Virus record (IMG/VR): IMGVR_UViG_3300036790_000270
Coordinates: 1 to 64,000 of that record
Direction: 5' to 3' (one strand)
DNA length: 64,000 nt
DNA from: a virus
A program made the position numbers and the translations under genes. Position 1 is the first letter of the stretch; each line of letters opens with the position of its first letter. The notes beneath the pieces were generated by a model. The model was given only the letters and a program-made list of their open reading frames with translations. It had not been told where the DNA came from and ran no database searches. Below are positions 28,376-36,648 of the stretch, piece by piece.

Positions 28376-28789
28376 AATAGTACTAGATGGTTTAACGGGG
28401 TAGTTCCGATGCCTAGCGTGTTGGCGATCACGGCTTACCTGTCTTACGAGTCTTTCACTGTTCAATACGGGAACGGTGAGTTCGGTCTAGCTGACTACTC
28501 GACAGCAGCAGATGTAGACACAGCAGTTGCGACGTTTGTTGAGGATGCGGGATTCCCGTGGATTGCTGTCGGTAGCGCGGGAAATATTCCGGATAACGAC
28601 AACGAAGTAGTTAACTGGACGCTCGCCATCAATCTCGGTAGTTGGGCGCTAACTTCATTGTCGGATAGTGGAGACGGACTAAGGGTTAACGGTAGCGGGA
28701 GTACGCCGGGTTACGCTCCGTGGGATAACTTTGCTGATGCCATGGCCGCGATCCTGTCTATCACGGGAAATTCTGCGTGGCCATCGTAG
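28373..28789 (+). CDS. Low-GC hypothetical protein (138 aa)
   Basis: MNSTRWFNGVVPMPSVLAIT begins a mostly beta, acidic protein with Trp/Asn-rich strands (VVNWTLAINLGSWALTSL) and a Gly/Ser loop (GLRVNGSGSTPGY). GC content is visibly lower than in neighbours and codon choice differs (more T- and A-ending codons), which suggests recent acquisition. It has a leaderless promoter, as phage moron genes often have their own. Function unknown. Confidence 0.7.
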   Translation: MNSTRWFNGVVPMPSVLAITAYLSYESFTVQYGNGEFGLADYSTAADVDTAVATFVEDAGFPWIAVGSAGNIPDNDNEVVNWTLAINLGSWALTSLSDSGDGLRVNGSGSTPGYAPWDNFADAMAAILSITGNSAWPS

Positions 28790-29490
28790 AACCTGTCCAC
28801 TGGTACCATTTCTTCTGCGGTAATGACGTTCTCTCCATGTGGGACGTGCCGCTCACTGAGCACGTCGCTGGCCTGCGCTCCGCTGGCTTTGACGGGAAGT
28901 GCTTGGTCGGTCTTGTCGGTGGTGCGGGGCAACAGGAAGACGCCCGGCGGTGGCTTGCTGCGTACTGGCCGGAAGCTGAAATCGCAGTAACGGCAGAAGA
29001 CGGCTTTGAACAGGTGACCCTAGCCGCACTGCACATGTGGTGTCAGGATGCCGACCCGGAAATACCAGTTTTTTACGGGCACACGAAGGGCGCTTTCTCT
29101 AACCACCCTGTTGCTGCCCCGTGGCGCCGGGCGATGACCGCAGTGTGCGTTGCCCGGTGGCGGGATCGCGTGGCTGACCTGGCGGCCGTTGACGCGGCCG
29201 GGCTGCACTGGCTGACACCGGAGGCATTTCCCGGTTACGTGAGCAGCCCGTTCTTCGGGGGTAACTTCTGGTGGGCGACAGCCGGGTACCTCGCGTCCCT
29301 CGCCCCGGTAGACCCCGGGGACGTTAACCGCTACAGCGCGGAAAGCTGGGTCGGCACCGGGAACCCGGTAGTGCGAGCGCTCAGCACCGCATGGCCGGAG
29401 TACGCGGGCTGCACCTTCCCGCCGGGGCGGCCGTTATGCGTATCCTCGCGTCGCACGACGGCGGCTCAGGGTGCAGCTGGTACCGGATGA
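28777..29490 (+). CDS. Glycosyltransferase-like protein (237 aa)
   Basis: The core VFYGHTKGAFSNHPVAAPWR...FFGGNFWWATAGYL (about 98-175) matches a family of putative capsule/LPS glycosyltransferase-like proteins that share Y-x-H-x-K-G and F-x-G-N-F-W-W-A. The N-terminal third (HWYHFFCGNDV, GFDGKCLVGLVG) may be a Rossmann-like part. GTG start overlaps the previous gene. The C-terminal 18 residues overlap the next gene. First of the sugar-modification block. Confidence 0.65.
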   Translation: MAIVEPVHWYHFFCGNDVLSMWDVPLTEHVAGLRSAGFDGKCLVGLVGGAGQQEDARRWLAAYWPEAEIAVTAEDGFEQVTLAALHMWCQDADPEIPVFYGHTKGAFSNHPVAAPWRRAMTAVCVARWRDRVADLAAVDAAGLHWLTPEAFPGYVSSPFFGGNFWWATAGYLASLAPVDPGDVNRYSAESWVGTGNPVVRALSTAWPEYAGCTFPPGRPLCVSSRRTTAAQGAAGTG

Positions 29491-30503
29491 TCATGCCGCT
29501 GACCGCGGTGAACGACCTCGCTGACGGGATCAGCGTTACATTCCGGGCTGGCGGCGGGAAGCTGATGAAAAACCCGCACCCCATGGTGACGGTCGCTGAC
29601 GGTGATAATGCCGACCTGGTTGTCTCCCAGCGGGCCAGTGAGTACCGCGGCCTCGGCCTGTGGCGCCGGTGGGGCAGCTCCCCGGCGCGGCGCACCGTTT
29701 ACGAGAACGACGACGACGTCTTCTCCATCACCCCGGAGAACGATGCTGCCTACGCTTCCTACAAAGAAGGCACCGACGTCCGGGAGGCGACCCTCCGCTA
29801 CTGCCGCACCGCCAACCTGATCACCACCACCAGCCCGCACCTAGGCGACCGGTTCCGGGAAATGTGCCCGCAGGTCCCGGTGGAGGTGCTGCCCAACTAC
29901 ATTCCCCGATGGGTCCTAGACTTGCCGCGAGACCCATTCGACAGGCGGCTCCGGATCGGCTGGGCCGGCGGCTCCTCGCACGCGCGGGACATCCACACCG
30001 CGACGTCGTCGGTCCGCCGGTTCATGACGCGGTTCCCCGGCTGGGACCTGTACCTGAACGGCATCGACTACCGGCGCCAGTTCCGCTGCCCGCCCGAGCG
30101 GTCCTTCCACGTCCCGTGGATACACGTTACCGACGAGCCGCAGCTTTACTACCGGGCTATCGACTTCGACATCGGCATCTGCCCGCTGCTGTCCACCCAG
30201 TTCAGCCGGTCCAAGAGCTGGATTAAGTCACTGGAGTACTTCAGCCGGGGCATTCCCGTCGTGGCCAGCGACGTCGAGCCGTACCGCCGGTTCATCGACC
30301 ACGGTGTCGACGGGTTCCTCTGCAAGACCGACCATGAATGGCTGAAGTACCTGTCCCTGCTGGCGGGCGATGAGGAACTCCGGCTGAAGATGGGCGCCGC
30401 GGCGAAAATGAAGGCTTCCGCTAACGTCATGGAAGACCATGTGCAAGAGTGGGTCAACGCTTACACGATGCTGTTCCCGATCGGCTGGGAGTATAAGGGC
30501 TGA
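29436..30503 (+). CDS. Glycosyltransferase (GT-B/GT4-like, 355 aa)
   Basis: MRILASHDGGSGCSWYRMIM opens a typical GT-B N-terminal domain. The C-terminal domain carries LRIGWAGGSSHARDI (about 160), YYRAIDFDIGICPLLSTQFSRSKSWIKSLEYFSRGIPVVAS (about 230-270, the E-x7-E-like donor region) and a FLCKTDHEWLKYL end. These proteins transfer a sugar from a nucleotide donor. Its start lies 55 bases inside the previous gene; a 15-codon extension is possible but lacks support. Confidence 0.85.
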   Translation: MRILASHDGGSGCSWYRMIMPLTAVNDLADGISVTFRAGGGKLMKNPHPMVTVADGDNADLVVSQRASEYRGLGLWRRWGSSPARRTVYENDDDVFSITPENDAAYASYKEGTDVREATLRYCRTANLITTTSPHLGDRFREMCPQVPVEVLPNYIPRWVLDLPRDPFDRRLRIGWAGGSSHARDIHTATSSVRRFMTRFPGWDLYLNGIDYRRQFRCPPERSFHVPWIHVTDEPQLYYRAIDFDIGICPLLSTQFSRSKSWIKSLEYFSRGIPVVASDVEPYRRFIDHGVDGFLCKTDHEWLKYLSLLAGDEELRLKMGAAAKMKASANVMEDHVQEWVNAYTMLFPIGWEYKG

Positions 30504-30506
30504 TGT

Positions 30507-30869
30507 ATGAGCCGAAACTGTTACGTTAGGGGTGCCCTGCCAGCCTGCGAGCAGCAAGGATGCCAGGCTCCGGCGCTAGCCGCGCTGTCACGCCGCCTGT
30601 CTGAGCAGGCGCACACGGTCCTAGAGACGCTAGACAAGAAGGGAACGCAGATGCAGCCGACTAAGGCGCTGTGGTGCGAGCAGAGCGGCCACCCGTTCAG
30701 CGAGAAGGACCCGGACGTTCAGGTGCTTACGATTACCGGCCGTAGCCCGGACGGGGAGACGGTAGAGGAGTCGCGGACCAGCTGCGGGGAGTGCGCCGCT
30801 GTGGCGAAGACCCGGCTCGGCAAGGTACGCAACAGCCAGGTTTCCCAGCTTCCGCCTAGCGACTCGTAA
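30507..30869 (+). CDS. Small hypothetical protein (120 aa; possibly 72 a shorter form)
   Basis: ATG 30507 gives a 48-residue Ala/Arg/Cys-rich extension; an internal ATG at 30651 has a better AAGGGA site and would give 72 residues beginning MQPTKALWCEQSGHPFSEKD. The latter part has WCEQSGHPF...SCGECAAVAKTR, a CxxC pair and a Cys/His that could bind one zinc. Coupled to the epimerase gene. Function unknown. Confidence 0.7.
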   Translation: MSRNCYVRGALPACEQQGCQAPALAALSRRLSEQAHTVLETLDKKGTQMQPTKALWCEQSGHPFSEKDPDVQVLTITGRSPDGETVEESRTSCGECAAVAKTRLGKVRNSQVSQLPPSDS

Positions 30870-31832
30870 ATGAAGTACCTGGTAACCGGCGGGGCCGGGT
30901 TCGTCGGCAGCAGCCTGGTGAAGCGGCTCGTTGCCGACGGGCACGAGGTCACCGTCCTCGACGACATGTCCCGGGGCAAGCCTGAGCGGCTAGACGGCGT
31001 TAGCTGTCAGGTTAAGCCAGGCGACATACGCGATTCTTACCTGGTCAAGCGGGCGATGCACGGCTGCGACGCCGTCGTGCACCTTGCCTACCTTCAGGGT
31101 ACGCAGACGTTCTACGCTGAGCCCCGCCAGGTTCTTGACGTCGCCGTGCGCGGAATGCTTACCGTCCTGGACGCGTGCGAGGCCACCGGCTGCGCCGACC
31201 TGCTGCTGGTCTCCTCGTCGGAGGCGTACCAGGTAGCTCCTGTCGTGCCTACTCCCGAGGACATACCGCTGACCGTCCCCGACGTGCTCAATCCCCGCTA
31301 TTCCTACGGCGGCGGCAAGATCGCCTGCGAGCTGATGGCCCTGGCCTGGCAGCGGACTGGGGTCCTCGACCGCCTGGTCATCGCCCGGCCGCACAATATC
31401 TACGGCCCCGACATGGGCCGCGAGCACGTTATCCCCGAGTTCTGCGACCGGATGACCGTATTGAACCGGGAGCAGCCCGAGGGAACTATCCCGTTTCCCG
31501 TTCAGGGCACCGGTCAGGAAACCAGGTCGTTCTGCTATATCGATGACTGTATTGACCAGCTGGCGGTACTTGCCCGCGAAGACTGCTCCGTTGAGGGTGT
31601 CTACCACGTCGGCACCATGGACGAGTGGCGCATCGAGGACGTCGCCGGGCTGATCGCCTGGAATTACGGCCGCGACATTAAGCTCATGCCGGGTACCCTG
31701 CCCAAGGGCTCCCCGCCCCGCCGGCTGCCCGATACTGCTAAGATCCGGTCACTGCGTACCGAGTGGCACCAGACTCCGTTCCGCGAGGGTCTCACCAAGA
31801 CCGTCGAATGGTACCGCGCTAATGAGCGGTGA
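30870..31832 (+). CDS. NAD-dependent nucleotide-sugar epimerase/dehydratase (320 aa)
   Basis: Extended short-chain dehydrogenase. NAD site TGGAGFVG (residues 6-13), LDDMSRG after strand 2, VHLAYLQGT, LLVSSSEAYQV with the active Ser region, and YSYGGGK with the Tyr-x3-Lys pair (about 149-153). RPHNIYGPD and the C-terminal RSFCYIDD complete the family pattern. Related enzymes are UDP-glucose epimerases and dTDP-sugar dehydratases; substrate is not readable. It is followed by a sugar C-methyltransferase and a cupin isomerase, so it probably makes or remodels a deoxysugar. No gap to the preceding stop. Confidence 0.92.
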   Translation: MKYLVTGGAGFVGSSLVKRLVADGHEVTVLDDMSRGKPERLDGVSCQVKPGDIRDSYLVKRAMHGCDAVVHLAYLQGTQTFYAEPRQVLDVAVRGMLTVLDACEATGCADLLLVSSSEAYQVAPVVPTPEDIPLTVPDVLNPRYSYGGGKIACELMALAWQRTGVLDRLVIARPHNIYGPDMGREHVIPEFCDRMTVLNREQPEGTIPFPVQGTGQETRSFCYIDDCIDQLAVLAREDCSVEGVYHVGTMDEWRIEDVAGLIAWNYGRDIKLMPGTLPKGSPPRRLPDTAKIRSLRTEWHQTPFREGLTKTVEWYRANER

Positions 31833-32946
31833 GACTGACACTTGCGGCGGCTGCGGCACTGCCGGCCTGATCCCGGTTTTTGACATGGGACGCCAGCCTC
31901 TTGCCGAGGGCGCGTCCTCCCGCAGCTACCCCCTGTGCCTGGTCAAGTGCCCGCGCTGCGGCCTTGTCCAGCTTGACTACATCGTCGACCCGGCCGAGGT
32001 ATTCCCGAAGGACCACCCGTACTCGACAGGAAACTCTGCGGCGCTGCGCGAGCATTACGGCCGTCTAGCCCGGGACCTCGCTACAAACCTGTTCACCGAT
32101 GACGTCGTCGTTGACATCGGCGCCAACGACGGGACGCTGCTAGCCTGCTACCCGCCGGGCGGCCTGGTGAAGGTCGCCGTTGAGCCGACGGACCAGGGAA
32201 AGAAGATCCCGGCGGGCATCACCTGGGAGAAGGGCTCCTTCACTGCGAATCTCGCCATAGGTATTCGCGAGGGATACGGCCCGGCCAAGGTGATCACCGC
32301 GATGAACGTTCTCGCGCACGTGCCCGACGTGCACGATTTCCTCGACGGCGTTGCTGAGCTGCTGCACGACGACGGGGTGTTCGTCACTGAGAACCACGAC
32401 CTGTACAGCATCACCGAGGGCCTGCAGATCGACACGATTTACCATGAGCACCTGCGCTACTACACCGTCGGCACTCTCGCTCACCTGCTAGAGCAGCACG
32501 GGCTGCACGTCACCCGCTCAGAGCCGACCCCGATGCACGGCGGGTCGTTCCGCGTTCGGGCGCGCAAGGTCGCCCCTGGTTTCCAGAGGCGGGCCAGGTC
32601 CGCGGCGACCGCGCTGCGCGGCATGCTGTGGCAGCTCGTCGACAAGCACCAGGCTGTCTACGGTATCGGCGCAACCACCCGCGCGACCCCGCTGATCCAT
32701 TACGCCGGCATCAAGGACCTCGTCGACTGCGTTTGCGAGCGGCCAGGTAGCGACAAGATAGGCACGTGCATCCCAGGTACCGCGATCGAGGTAGTCGACG
32801 AGGCCCGGCTCATTACCGACCAGCCGCCGTACGCCCTGCTGTTCGCCTGGCACATCGCTGACGACATCGTTCCGAAGCTGCGCGCGGCCGGGTACAAGGG
32901 GAAGTTCATCGTGCCGCTGCCGAGCCCGGAGGTCCTTGATGACTGA
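31822..32946 (+). CDS. Sugar C-methyltransferase (TylC3/NovU-like, 374 aa)
   Basis: Three-domain layout of nucleotide-sugar C-methyltransferases: an N-terminal zinc domain (CGGCGTAGL...CPRCG, about 8-48), a SAM-binding core (VVVDIGANDGTLL, about 95-107; ENHDLYSITEGLQIDTIYHEH with the catalytic His/Tyr segment), and a C-terminal domain starting near YGIGATTRATPL. Such enzymes add a methyl to carbon 3 of a 4-keto deoxysugar. Overlaps the epimerase gene by 11 bases. Complete. Confidence 0.9.
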   Translation: MSGETDTCGGCGTAGLIPVFDMGRQPLAEGASSRSYPLCLVKCPRCGLVQLDYIVDPAEVFPKDHPYSTGNSAALREHYGRLARDLATNLFTDDVVVDIGANDGTLLACYPPGGLVKVAVEPTDQGKKIPAGITWEKGSFTANLAIGIREGYGPAKVITAMNVLAHVPDVHDFLDGVAELLHDDGVFVTENHDLYSITEGLQIDTIYHEHLRYYTVGTLAHLLEQHGLHVTRSEPTPMHGGSFRVRARKVAPGFQRRARSAATALRGMLWQLVDKHQAVYGIGATTRATPLIHYAGIKDLVDCVCERPGSDKIGTCIPGTAIEVVDEARLITDQPPYALLFAWHIADDIVPKLRAAGYKGKFIVPLPSPEVLDD

Positions 32947-33310
32947 GCTAGGCCGCTTCGAGGACGAGCGCGGTGTCATTCAGGACCTGCTAGCCGGCCC
33001 TGTCGATTCCGTCACCGAGATCTTTACGCGGGCCGGGGCCGTCCGTGGTAATCATGTGCATGCTGAGACTGTCCAGTGGACTTACGTTGTCTCCGGCAGG
33101 CTCCGCGTAGTGCATCAGTCGGCGGGCGCTGAGCCGGCTGCTAACGAATGCGGTTCCGGCGAGCTGATCTGCGATCCGATGGGCGTTGCCCACGCCTGGC
33201 AGGCAGTGGAGGACACGACAGTTCTCGTCTTCACGCGGGGCCCGCGCTCGGGGGCGGACTACGAGGACGACGTGCAGCGGCTAGCCCCGGGGGACAGGCT
33301 GATTCCGTGA
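32939..33310 (+). CDS. Cupin sugar isomerase-like protein (123 aa)
   Basis: A cupin barrel of the WxcM/FdtA type: an opening FEDERGVIQDLLAG, then GAVRGNHVHAETVQWTYVVSGRLRV (metal or substrate His-rich strand), and CDPMGVAHAWQAVEDTTVLVF. dTDP-4-keto-6-deoxyglucose 3,4-ketoisomerases share this pattern. ATG 32939 overlaps the upstream stop. Direct linkage with the epimerase and C-methyltransferase supports deoxysugar synthesis. Confidence 0.85.
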   Translation: MTELGRFEDERGVIQDLLAGPVDSVTEIFTRAGAVRGNHVHAETVQWTYVVSGRLRVVHQSAGAEPAANECGSGELICDPMGVAHAWQAVEDTTVLVFTRGPRSGADYEDDVQRLAPGDRLIP

Positions 33311-34011
33311 GCACTGCCGTTATCATCCCTACCTTCGGCCGCGCGGGCAAGATGGCGGCCGTCACCCGGAACATCCTGGAGGCCAGCCACGCGCCGCTGA
33401 ACGTGTTCTTCGTGGTGGAGCGAGACGACGCGGAGTCTGTAGCGGAAGCCGGGCGGCTATTTGACGAGAACATCGTCAGCGTAGTAAACACCCGGAAGCA
33501 GTCATATGCCGGTGCGGTCAATACCGCCGTCAGTGCGCTGCTAGACCTAGAGTGGGAGTACTTCTTCCTGGGCGCGGACGACCTCGACTTCAAGCCCGGC
33601 TGGGATACCGAGGCCCTGCGGGCAGCTCAAGACGGCGCGCTGGTGATCGGCACTAACGACCTGCATAACCCTTACGTCCTAGCCGGAACTCACGCCACGC
33701 ACGTCCTGGTGCACCGGGATTACGTCACTGACCCGCGTTATGCCTACGACCCGGATATGGCGGGGCAAGTGATGTTCGAGGGTTACGATCACAACTTCGT
33801 CGACACTGAGTTCGTTGACGCGGCCAAGGCAGCTGGTGTCTTTACCCCGTGCATGACCTCCGTAGTGGAGCACCTCCACCCCGACTGGGGCCTGTCCCCG
33901 TGGGATGCCACGTACGCGAAGACCCGTGCGCGTATTCATGATGATCACGGGCTATTCCGGTCTCGCGAGCACTTGTGGACAGCGCACCCGGACGGAAGGC
34001 AGCTGCTGTGA
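33307..34011 (+). CDS. Glycosyltransferase, GT2-like (234 aa)
   Basis: GTG 33307 overlaps the cupin stop as GTGA. STAVIIPTFGRAGKMAAV is the classical GT-A start. EYFFLGADDLDFKPGW (about 80-95) contains the metal-binding Asp motif. The C-terminal half (AGTHATHVLVHRDYV, FEGYDHNFVDTEFV) has the acceptor-side residues. It is a processive-type or single-sugar transferase by family. An upstream extension in the cupin frame is rejected. Confidence 0.88.
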   Translation: MSTAVIIPTFGRAGKMAAVTRNILEASHAPLNVFFVVERDDAESVAEAGRLFDENIVSVVNTRKQSYAGAVNTAVSALLDLEWEYFFLGADDLDFKPGWDTEALRAAQDGALVIGTNDLHNPYVLAGTHATHVLVHRDYVTDPRYAYDPDMAGQVMFEGYDHNFVDTEFVDAAKAAGVFTPCMTSVVEHLHPDWGLSPWDATYAKTRARIHDDHGLFRSREHLWTAHPDGRQLL

Positions 34012-34637
34012 CCATTCCACTCGTCAGCATCATCACCTCGACCTGGCAGCGGAACGAGCGGCTGCTCAACCGGTGCATCCCGTCGGTCCAGGCACAGGCG
34101 TACCCGAAAGTCGAGCACGTCATCGTCTCCGACGGCCCTGACCCGGACCTCGCTGACCAGATTGCCCTCCTGGACAGCCGGCTCGCATTCGCCCACCCGG
34201 TGCACTTCCTCGAACTGCCCGAGCACGACCCGGAGCGGCACTGGGGGCACCATGCGCGGCTGGCGGCCCTCGCGCGTGCCAAGGGTGACCTGATCGGCTA
34301 CTGCGATGACGATGACTCGCTGCGCCCGGACCACATCCGGCTGCTCGCGCAGGCACTGAAAGACGACCCGTCAGCTAGCTGGGCGTACTCCGTCATGGCG
34401 TCCTACAGCCACGCGGGTGTCTGCGAGATCGGTCACGGCGCTCCCGCGGGCGGCCAGATCGGCACACCGGTGATCATGCACCGCCGCGAGGCCCTGCAGC
34501 ACGGCACCTGGGGGCCGGCCTCGCCGATGGAAGACTGGCAGCTGGTGCAGCGCTGGACGGAAGCCGGGCTTACCCACGCGCATATCCAGGATGTCACCGT
34601 TGACGTCTGGCCCTCTGCGTACCATGAGCATTTCTGA
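34008..34637 (+). CDS. Glycosyltransferase, GT2-like (209 aa)
   Basis: GTG 34008 shares bases with the previous stop. TIPLVSIITSTWQRNERLLN is the GT-A opening, and DLIGYCDDDDSLRPDHI (about 93-109) holds the metal-binding Asp cluster. SPMEDWQLVQRW (about 178-189) matches the E-D-W acceptor/base segment. Second GT2 enzyme in tandem, so at least two different linkages are likely built. Confidence 0.9.
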   Translation: MTIPLVSIITSTWQRNERLLNRCIPSVQAQAYPKVEHVIVSDGPDPDLADQIALLDSRLAFAHPVHFLELPEHDPERHWGHHARLAALARAKGDLIGYCDDDDSLRPDHIRLLAQALKDDPSASWAYSVMASYSHAGVCEIGHGAPAGGQIGTPVIMHRREALQHGTWGPASPMEDWQLVQRWTEAGLTHAHIQDVTVDVWPSAYHEHF

Positions 34638-34639
34638 CC

Positions 34640-34813
34640 ATGGAGCGTGTTGTCCTGCCGGTGTGGCTCGTGCTCATGCTCGGCATGCCCGGGTTCATGA
34701 TCGTGATGCTCGTATCCGGGTACCCGCAGGGACTCGCCATGATCTTCGTCATGGTCATCATGAGCTGGGTAGCAGGGCAGATACTTGAAGACTTGTCCCG
34801 GGGGAATTCCTGA
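34640..34813 (+). CDS. Small two-span membrane protein (57 aa)
   Basis: MERVVLPVWLVLMLGMPGFM is a first hydrophobic helix, and GLAMIFVMVIMSWVAGQIL is a second. It begins two bases after the glycosyltransferase stop. Methionine-rich. It could anchor the glycosylation enzymes or be holin-like; the sequence does not decide. Confidence 0.65.
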   Translation: MERVVLPVWLVLMLGMPGFMIVMLVSGYPQGLAMIFVMVIMSWVAGQILEDLSRGNS

Positions 34814-34822
34814 GCCGCGTGG

Positions 34823-34837
34823 TAGCGTGACCCCATG
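34823..34837 (+). promoter_or_regulatory. Leaderless promoter of gene 34835
   Basis: TAGCGT (34823-34828), six bases, then ATG. Confidence 0.5.
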
Positions 34838-34996
34838 AGCACGCCTGAGCCACTTGACGAAGAGCAGGCACCCAAGGTAGAGGTCCGTGGCGGCGACCGG
34901 GAAGCCGACTGGAACACGCCGCTGTCGTACCTGCCTGCTTACGAGGATGCCGGTGCCGGCTGCGGTCCGGACTGCGCCTGCCACGAGGATGAGTGA
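34835..34996 (+). CDS. Small acidic protein (53 aa)
   Basis: MSTPEPLDEEQAPKVEVRGG is acidic and Pro-rich, and the C-terminus CGPDCACHEDE carries three Cys and a His that could bind metal. The stop overlaps the next start as GTGA. A leaderless -10 element lies upstream. Function unknown. Confidence 0.6.
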   Translation: MSTPEPLDEEQAPKVEVRGGDREADWNTPLSYLPAYEDAGAGCGPDCACHEDE

Positions 34997-35583
34997 GCGG
35001 GCAGGTACGGCAGCGGCGTGACCAGCTGTTCCTTCAGGCTGCCCTCGTAATCCGGCAGGTTCAGCAGGCTGAGCACCGGTGGTTCGCCCAAGGGGACCCG
35101 GCTTCTCCTACGCTGCCCTGGATGCCGTTCCAGCCCGCCGACTTCCTCTCGATCGTCTTCGAGTGCGTCCCGGAGATGAAAGGCGGCCGGTGGTTCATTG
35201 ACGTCGGGTGCGGGCCCGGTACCAAGATGCAGCTTGCCCGGCAGTTCTTCGGGCTTGAGGCCGAGGGCATCGAGATCGACCGGCCGATGGCGGAAGCGGC
35301 GGCTGCCTACGGCACTGTCTTCGCGGCTGACGCCCTGGACACGCCTCCCGGTTTCTATGCCGAGTACGACCTGGTCTGGCTGTACCGGCCGTTCCGTGAC
35401 GTGCAGCTGGAAGAGAAGCTTGAGTCCCGCGTCATGAACGAGATGAAGCCCGGCGCGATCCTGGCCGGCGGCAGCTGGGAGCACTGCCCGGCGGAGTACG
35501 GCTGGATACCCGTCATGGACGACTGGGAGCTGCGCCGCGGCGCCTGGATGAAGCCACGCCCGGTTGCTGACCTAGTGCTGTGA
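34993..35583 (+). CDS. SAM-dependent methyltransferase-like protein (196 aa)
   Basis: WFIDVGCGPGTKMQLARQFF (about 66-85) is motif I of class I methyltransferases, followed by EAEGIEIDRPMAEAA (acidic motif II) and FAADALDTP. Family members methylate small molecules, sugars or proteins. It is the second methyltransferase of the sugar block and might O-methylate a glycan. Coupled on both sides by GTGA overlaps. Confidence 0.85.
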   Translation: MSGQVRQRRDQLFLQAALVIRQVQQAEHRWFAQGDPASPTLPWMPFQPADFLSIVFECVPEMKGGRWFIDVGCGPGTKMQLARQFFGLEAEGIEIDRPMAEAAAAYGTVFAADALDTPPGFYAEYDLVWLYRPFRDVQLEEKLESRVMNEMKPGAILAGGSWEHCPAEYGWIPVMDDWELRRGAWMKPRPVADLVL

Positions 35584-35861
35584 AAAACCTGGCGACCTAC
35601 CTGGCGCACTTCCACCTAACGGGATTCGGCTGGTACTGGGTCGTCTGGTTCGTCTTCGGTTTCGGCGTGCCCGAAGCGTACGGACTGCTCCGCAACACCC
35701 AGGACACCCTGAGCTGGCAGTTCTGGGGACTTGAGCGCATTAACTTCCAGCATCCTTTCGATTTCTCTGACTGGACCTGGGAGCACTACCTGATCGGCGT
35801 CATGCTGCTAGCCGGCTTCGTGTGGCTTTTCTTTCACCTGGTTGACGGTATCTGGCGCTAG
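35580..35861 (+). CDS. Trp-rich membrane protein (93 aa)
   Basis: KNLATYLAHFHLTGFGWYWV begins the first hydrophobic segment (about 14-32). A soluble middle (NTQDTLSWQFWGLERINFQH) precedes a second span (YLIGVMLLAGFVWLFFHLV, about 69-87). Ten tryptophans in 93 residues are notable. Short two-span phage proteins of this sort are often annotated as holins; that call is weak here. Confidence 0.7.
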   Translation: MKNLATYLAHFHLTGFGWYWVVWFVFGFGVPEAYGLLRNTQDTLSWQFWGLERINFQHPFDFSDWTWEHYLIGVMLLAGFVWLFFHLVDGIWR

Positions 35862-35882
35862 GTACGCGCCCTGCTGACCAGC

Positions 35883-35947
35883 TAACCTTGAGCTGAACCG
35901 CCCTACGGCCGCATCCGGAGCTAGGGCACCCGACGAAGGGTGTCCAC
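35883..35947 (+). promoter_or_regulatory. Late leader with P1-CGG-P2-AGC RNA motif, copy B
   Basis: -10 TAACCT (35883-35888). P1 CCCTA/TAGGG (35901-35905, 35922-35926), CGG 35906-35908, P2 CCG/CGG (35909-35911, 35916-35918), AGC 35919-35921. P3 GGGCACCC/GGGTGTCC (35924-35931, 35938-35945) uses the same GGG as P1' and holds the AAGGG site. GTG at 35948. Confidence 0.65.
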
Positions 35948-36268
35948 GTGCGTGATATTCCGCTGATCGCTCCGCAGCCGCAGGGCTGGTACTGCCCCAA
36001 CTGCCTCGTCACCGACGTCACCGCGCCGCTGCCACCGGGCCAGTCGCGCTATCACGCCTGCGCGGGCCTGCACGGGCTGAATGCTCCCCTGATCCGGTCG
36101 GGCCTGGACGCCAAGGTTGAGGCTGAGGAGCGCCAGGACTACCTCAACGGCGACCAGCAGGCGACCGGTGACGACGGCAAGGTCTACATGGCCGTGCGGA
36201 CCACCCGCGATGACGGCGACGACGTGACCGTATTCGCGGGCCTCGCCCACGCAGAGATGAAGGTGTGA
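35948..36268 (+). CDS. Small zinc-ribbon-like protein (106 aa)
   Basis: RDIPLIAPQPQGWYCPNCLV and YHACAGLHGL form a CxxC...HxC metal site (about 15-40). The rest is acidic with a beta-rich C-terminal half (VYMAVRTTRDDGDDVTVFAG). GTG start with leader copy B. It heads the operon of surface-type proteins that follows. Confidence 0.7.
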   Translation: MRDIPLIAPQPQGWYCPNCLVTDVTAPLPPGQSRYHACAGLHGLNAPLIRSGLDAKVEAEERQDYLNGDQQATGDDGKVYMAVRTTRDDGDDVTVFAGLAHAEMKV

Positions 36269-36272
36269 CCTA

Positions 36273-36647
36273 ATGGCTTATGTTTCCTTCACGGCGTTCC
36301 CTCGGCGTCATGACCTAGTGGACGAAATTTTCGACGCTTTCAACTCGAACGGGATCTATACCAGTGGCTACTACGACAGTTCCGGTATCGACCGACTCCG
36401 GGTAGCTTCTTACAACCTCAACGGCACGGATATTACTTTCCAGGTGCAGGAGAGTCAGCTCAGTTCAGGGAGTGATTCTGGCGAGGTAGATGAAGGCGCC
36501 GTACAGGTTGTCCGCCAGCAGAGTCTGACCGTAGCCACTGACAACTCGGTGTACTGCGAGGTTCCATTGACGGGAAGATTTTTCTGTTTGGTTCTACAGA
36601 ACGGTGAAGTAGATTCACCCATCGTGATCACGCTTAGGGCGGTCTGA
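36273..36647 (+). CDS. Low-GC hypothetical protein (124 aa)
   Basis: MAYVSFTAFPRRHDLVDEIF opens an acidic beta-rich protein with repeated Ser/Asp loops and TFQVQESQLSSG. Base composition is lower in GC than in neighbours, as at 28373, which suggests acquisition. GAAGGTG ribosome-binding site. No family recognised. Confidence 0.7.
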   Translation: MAYVSFTAFPRRHDLVDEIFDAFNSNGIYTSGYYDSSGIDRLRVASYNLNGTDITFQVQESQLSSGSDSGEVDEGAVQVVRQQSLTVATDNSVYCEVPLTGRFFCLVLQNGEVDSPIVITLRAV

Positions 36648-36648
36648 A

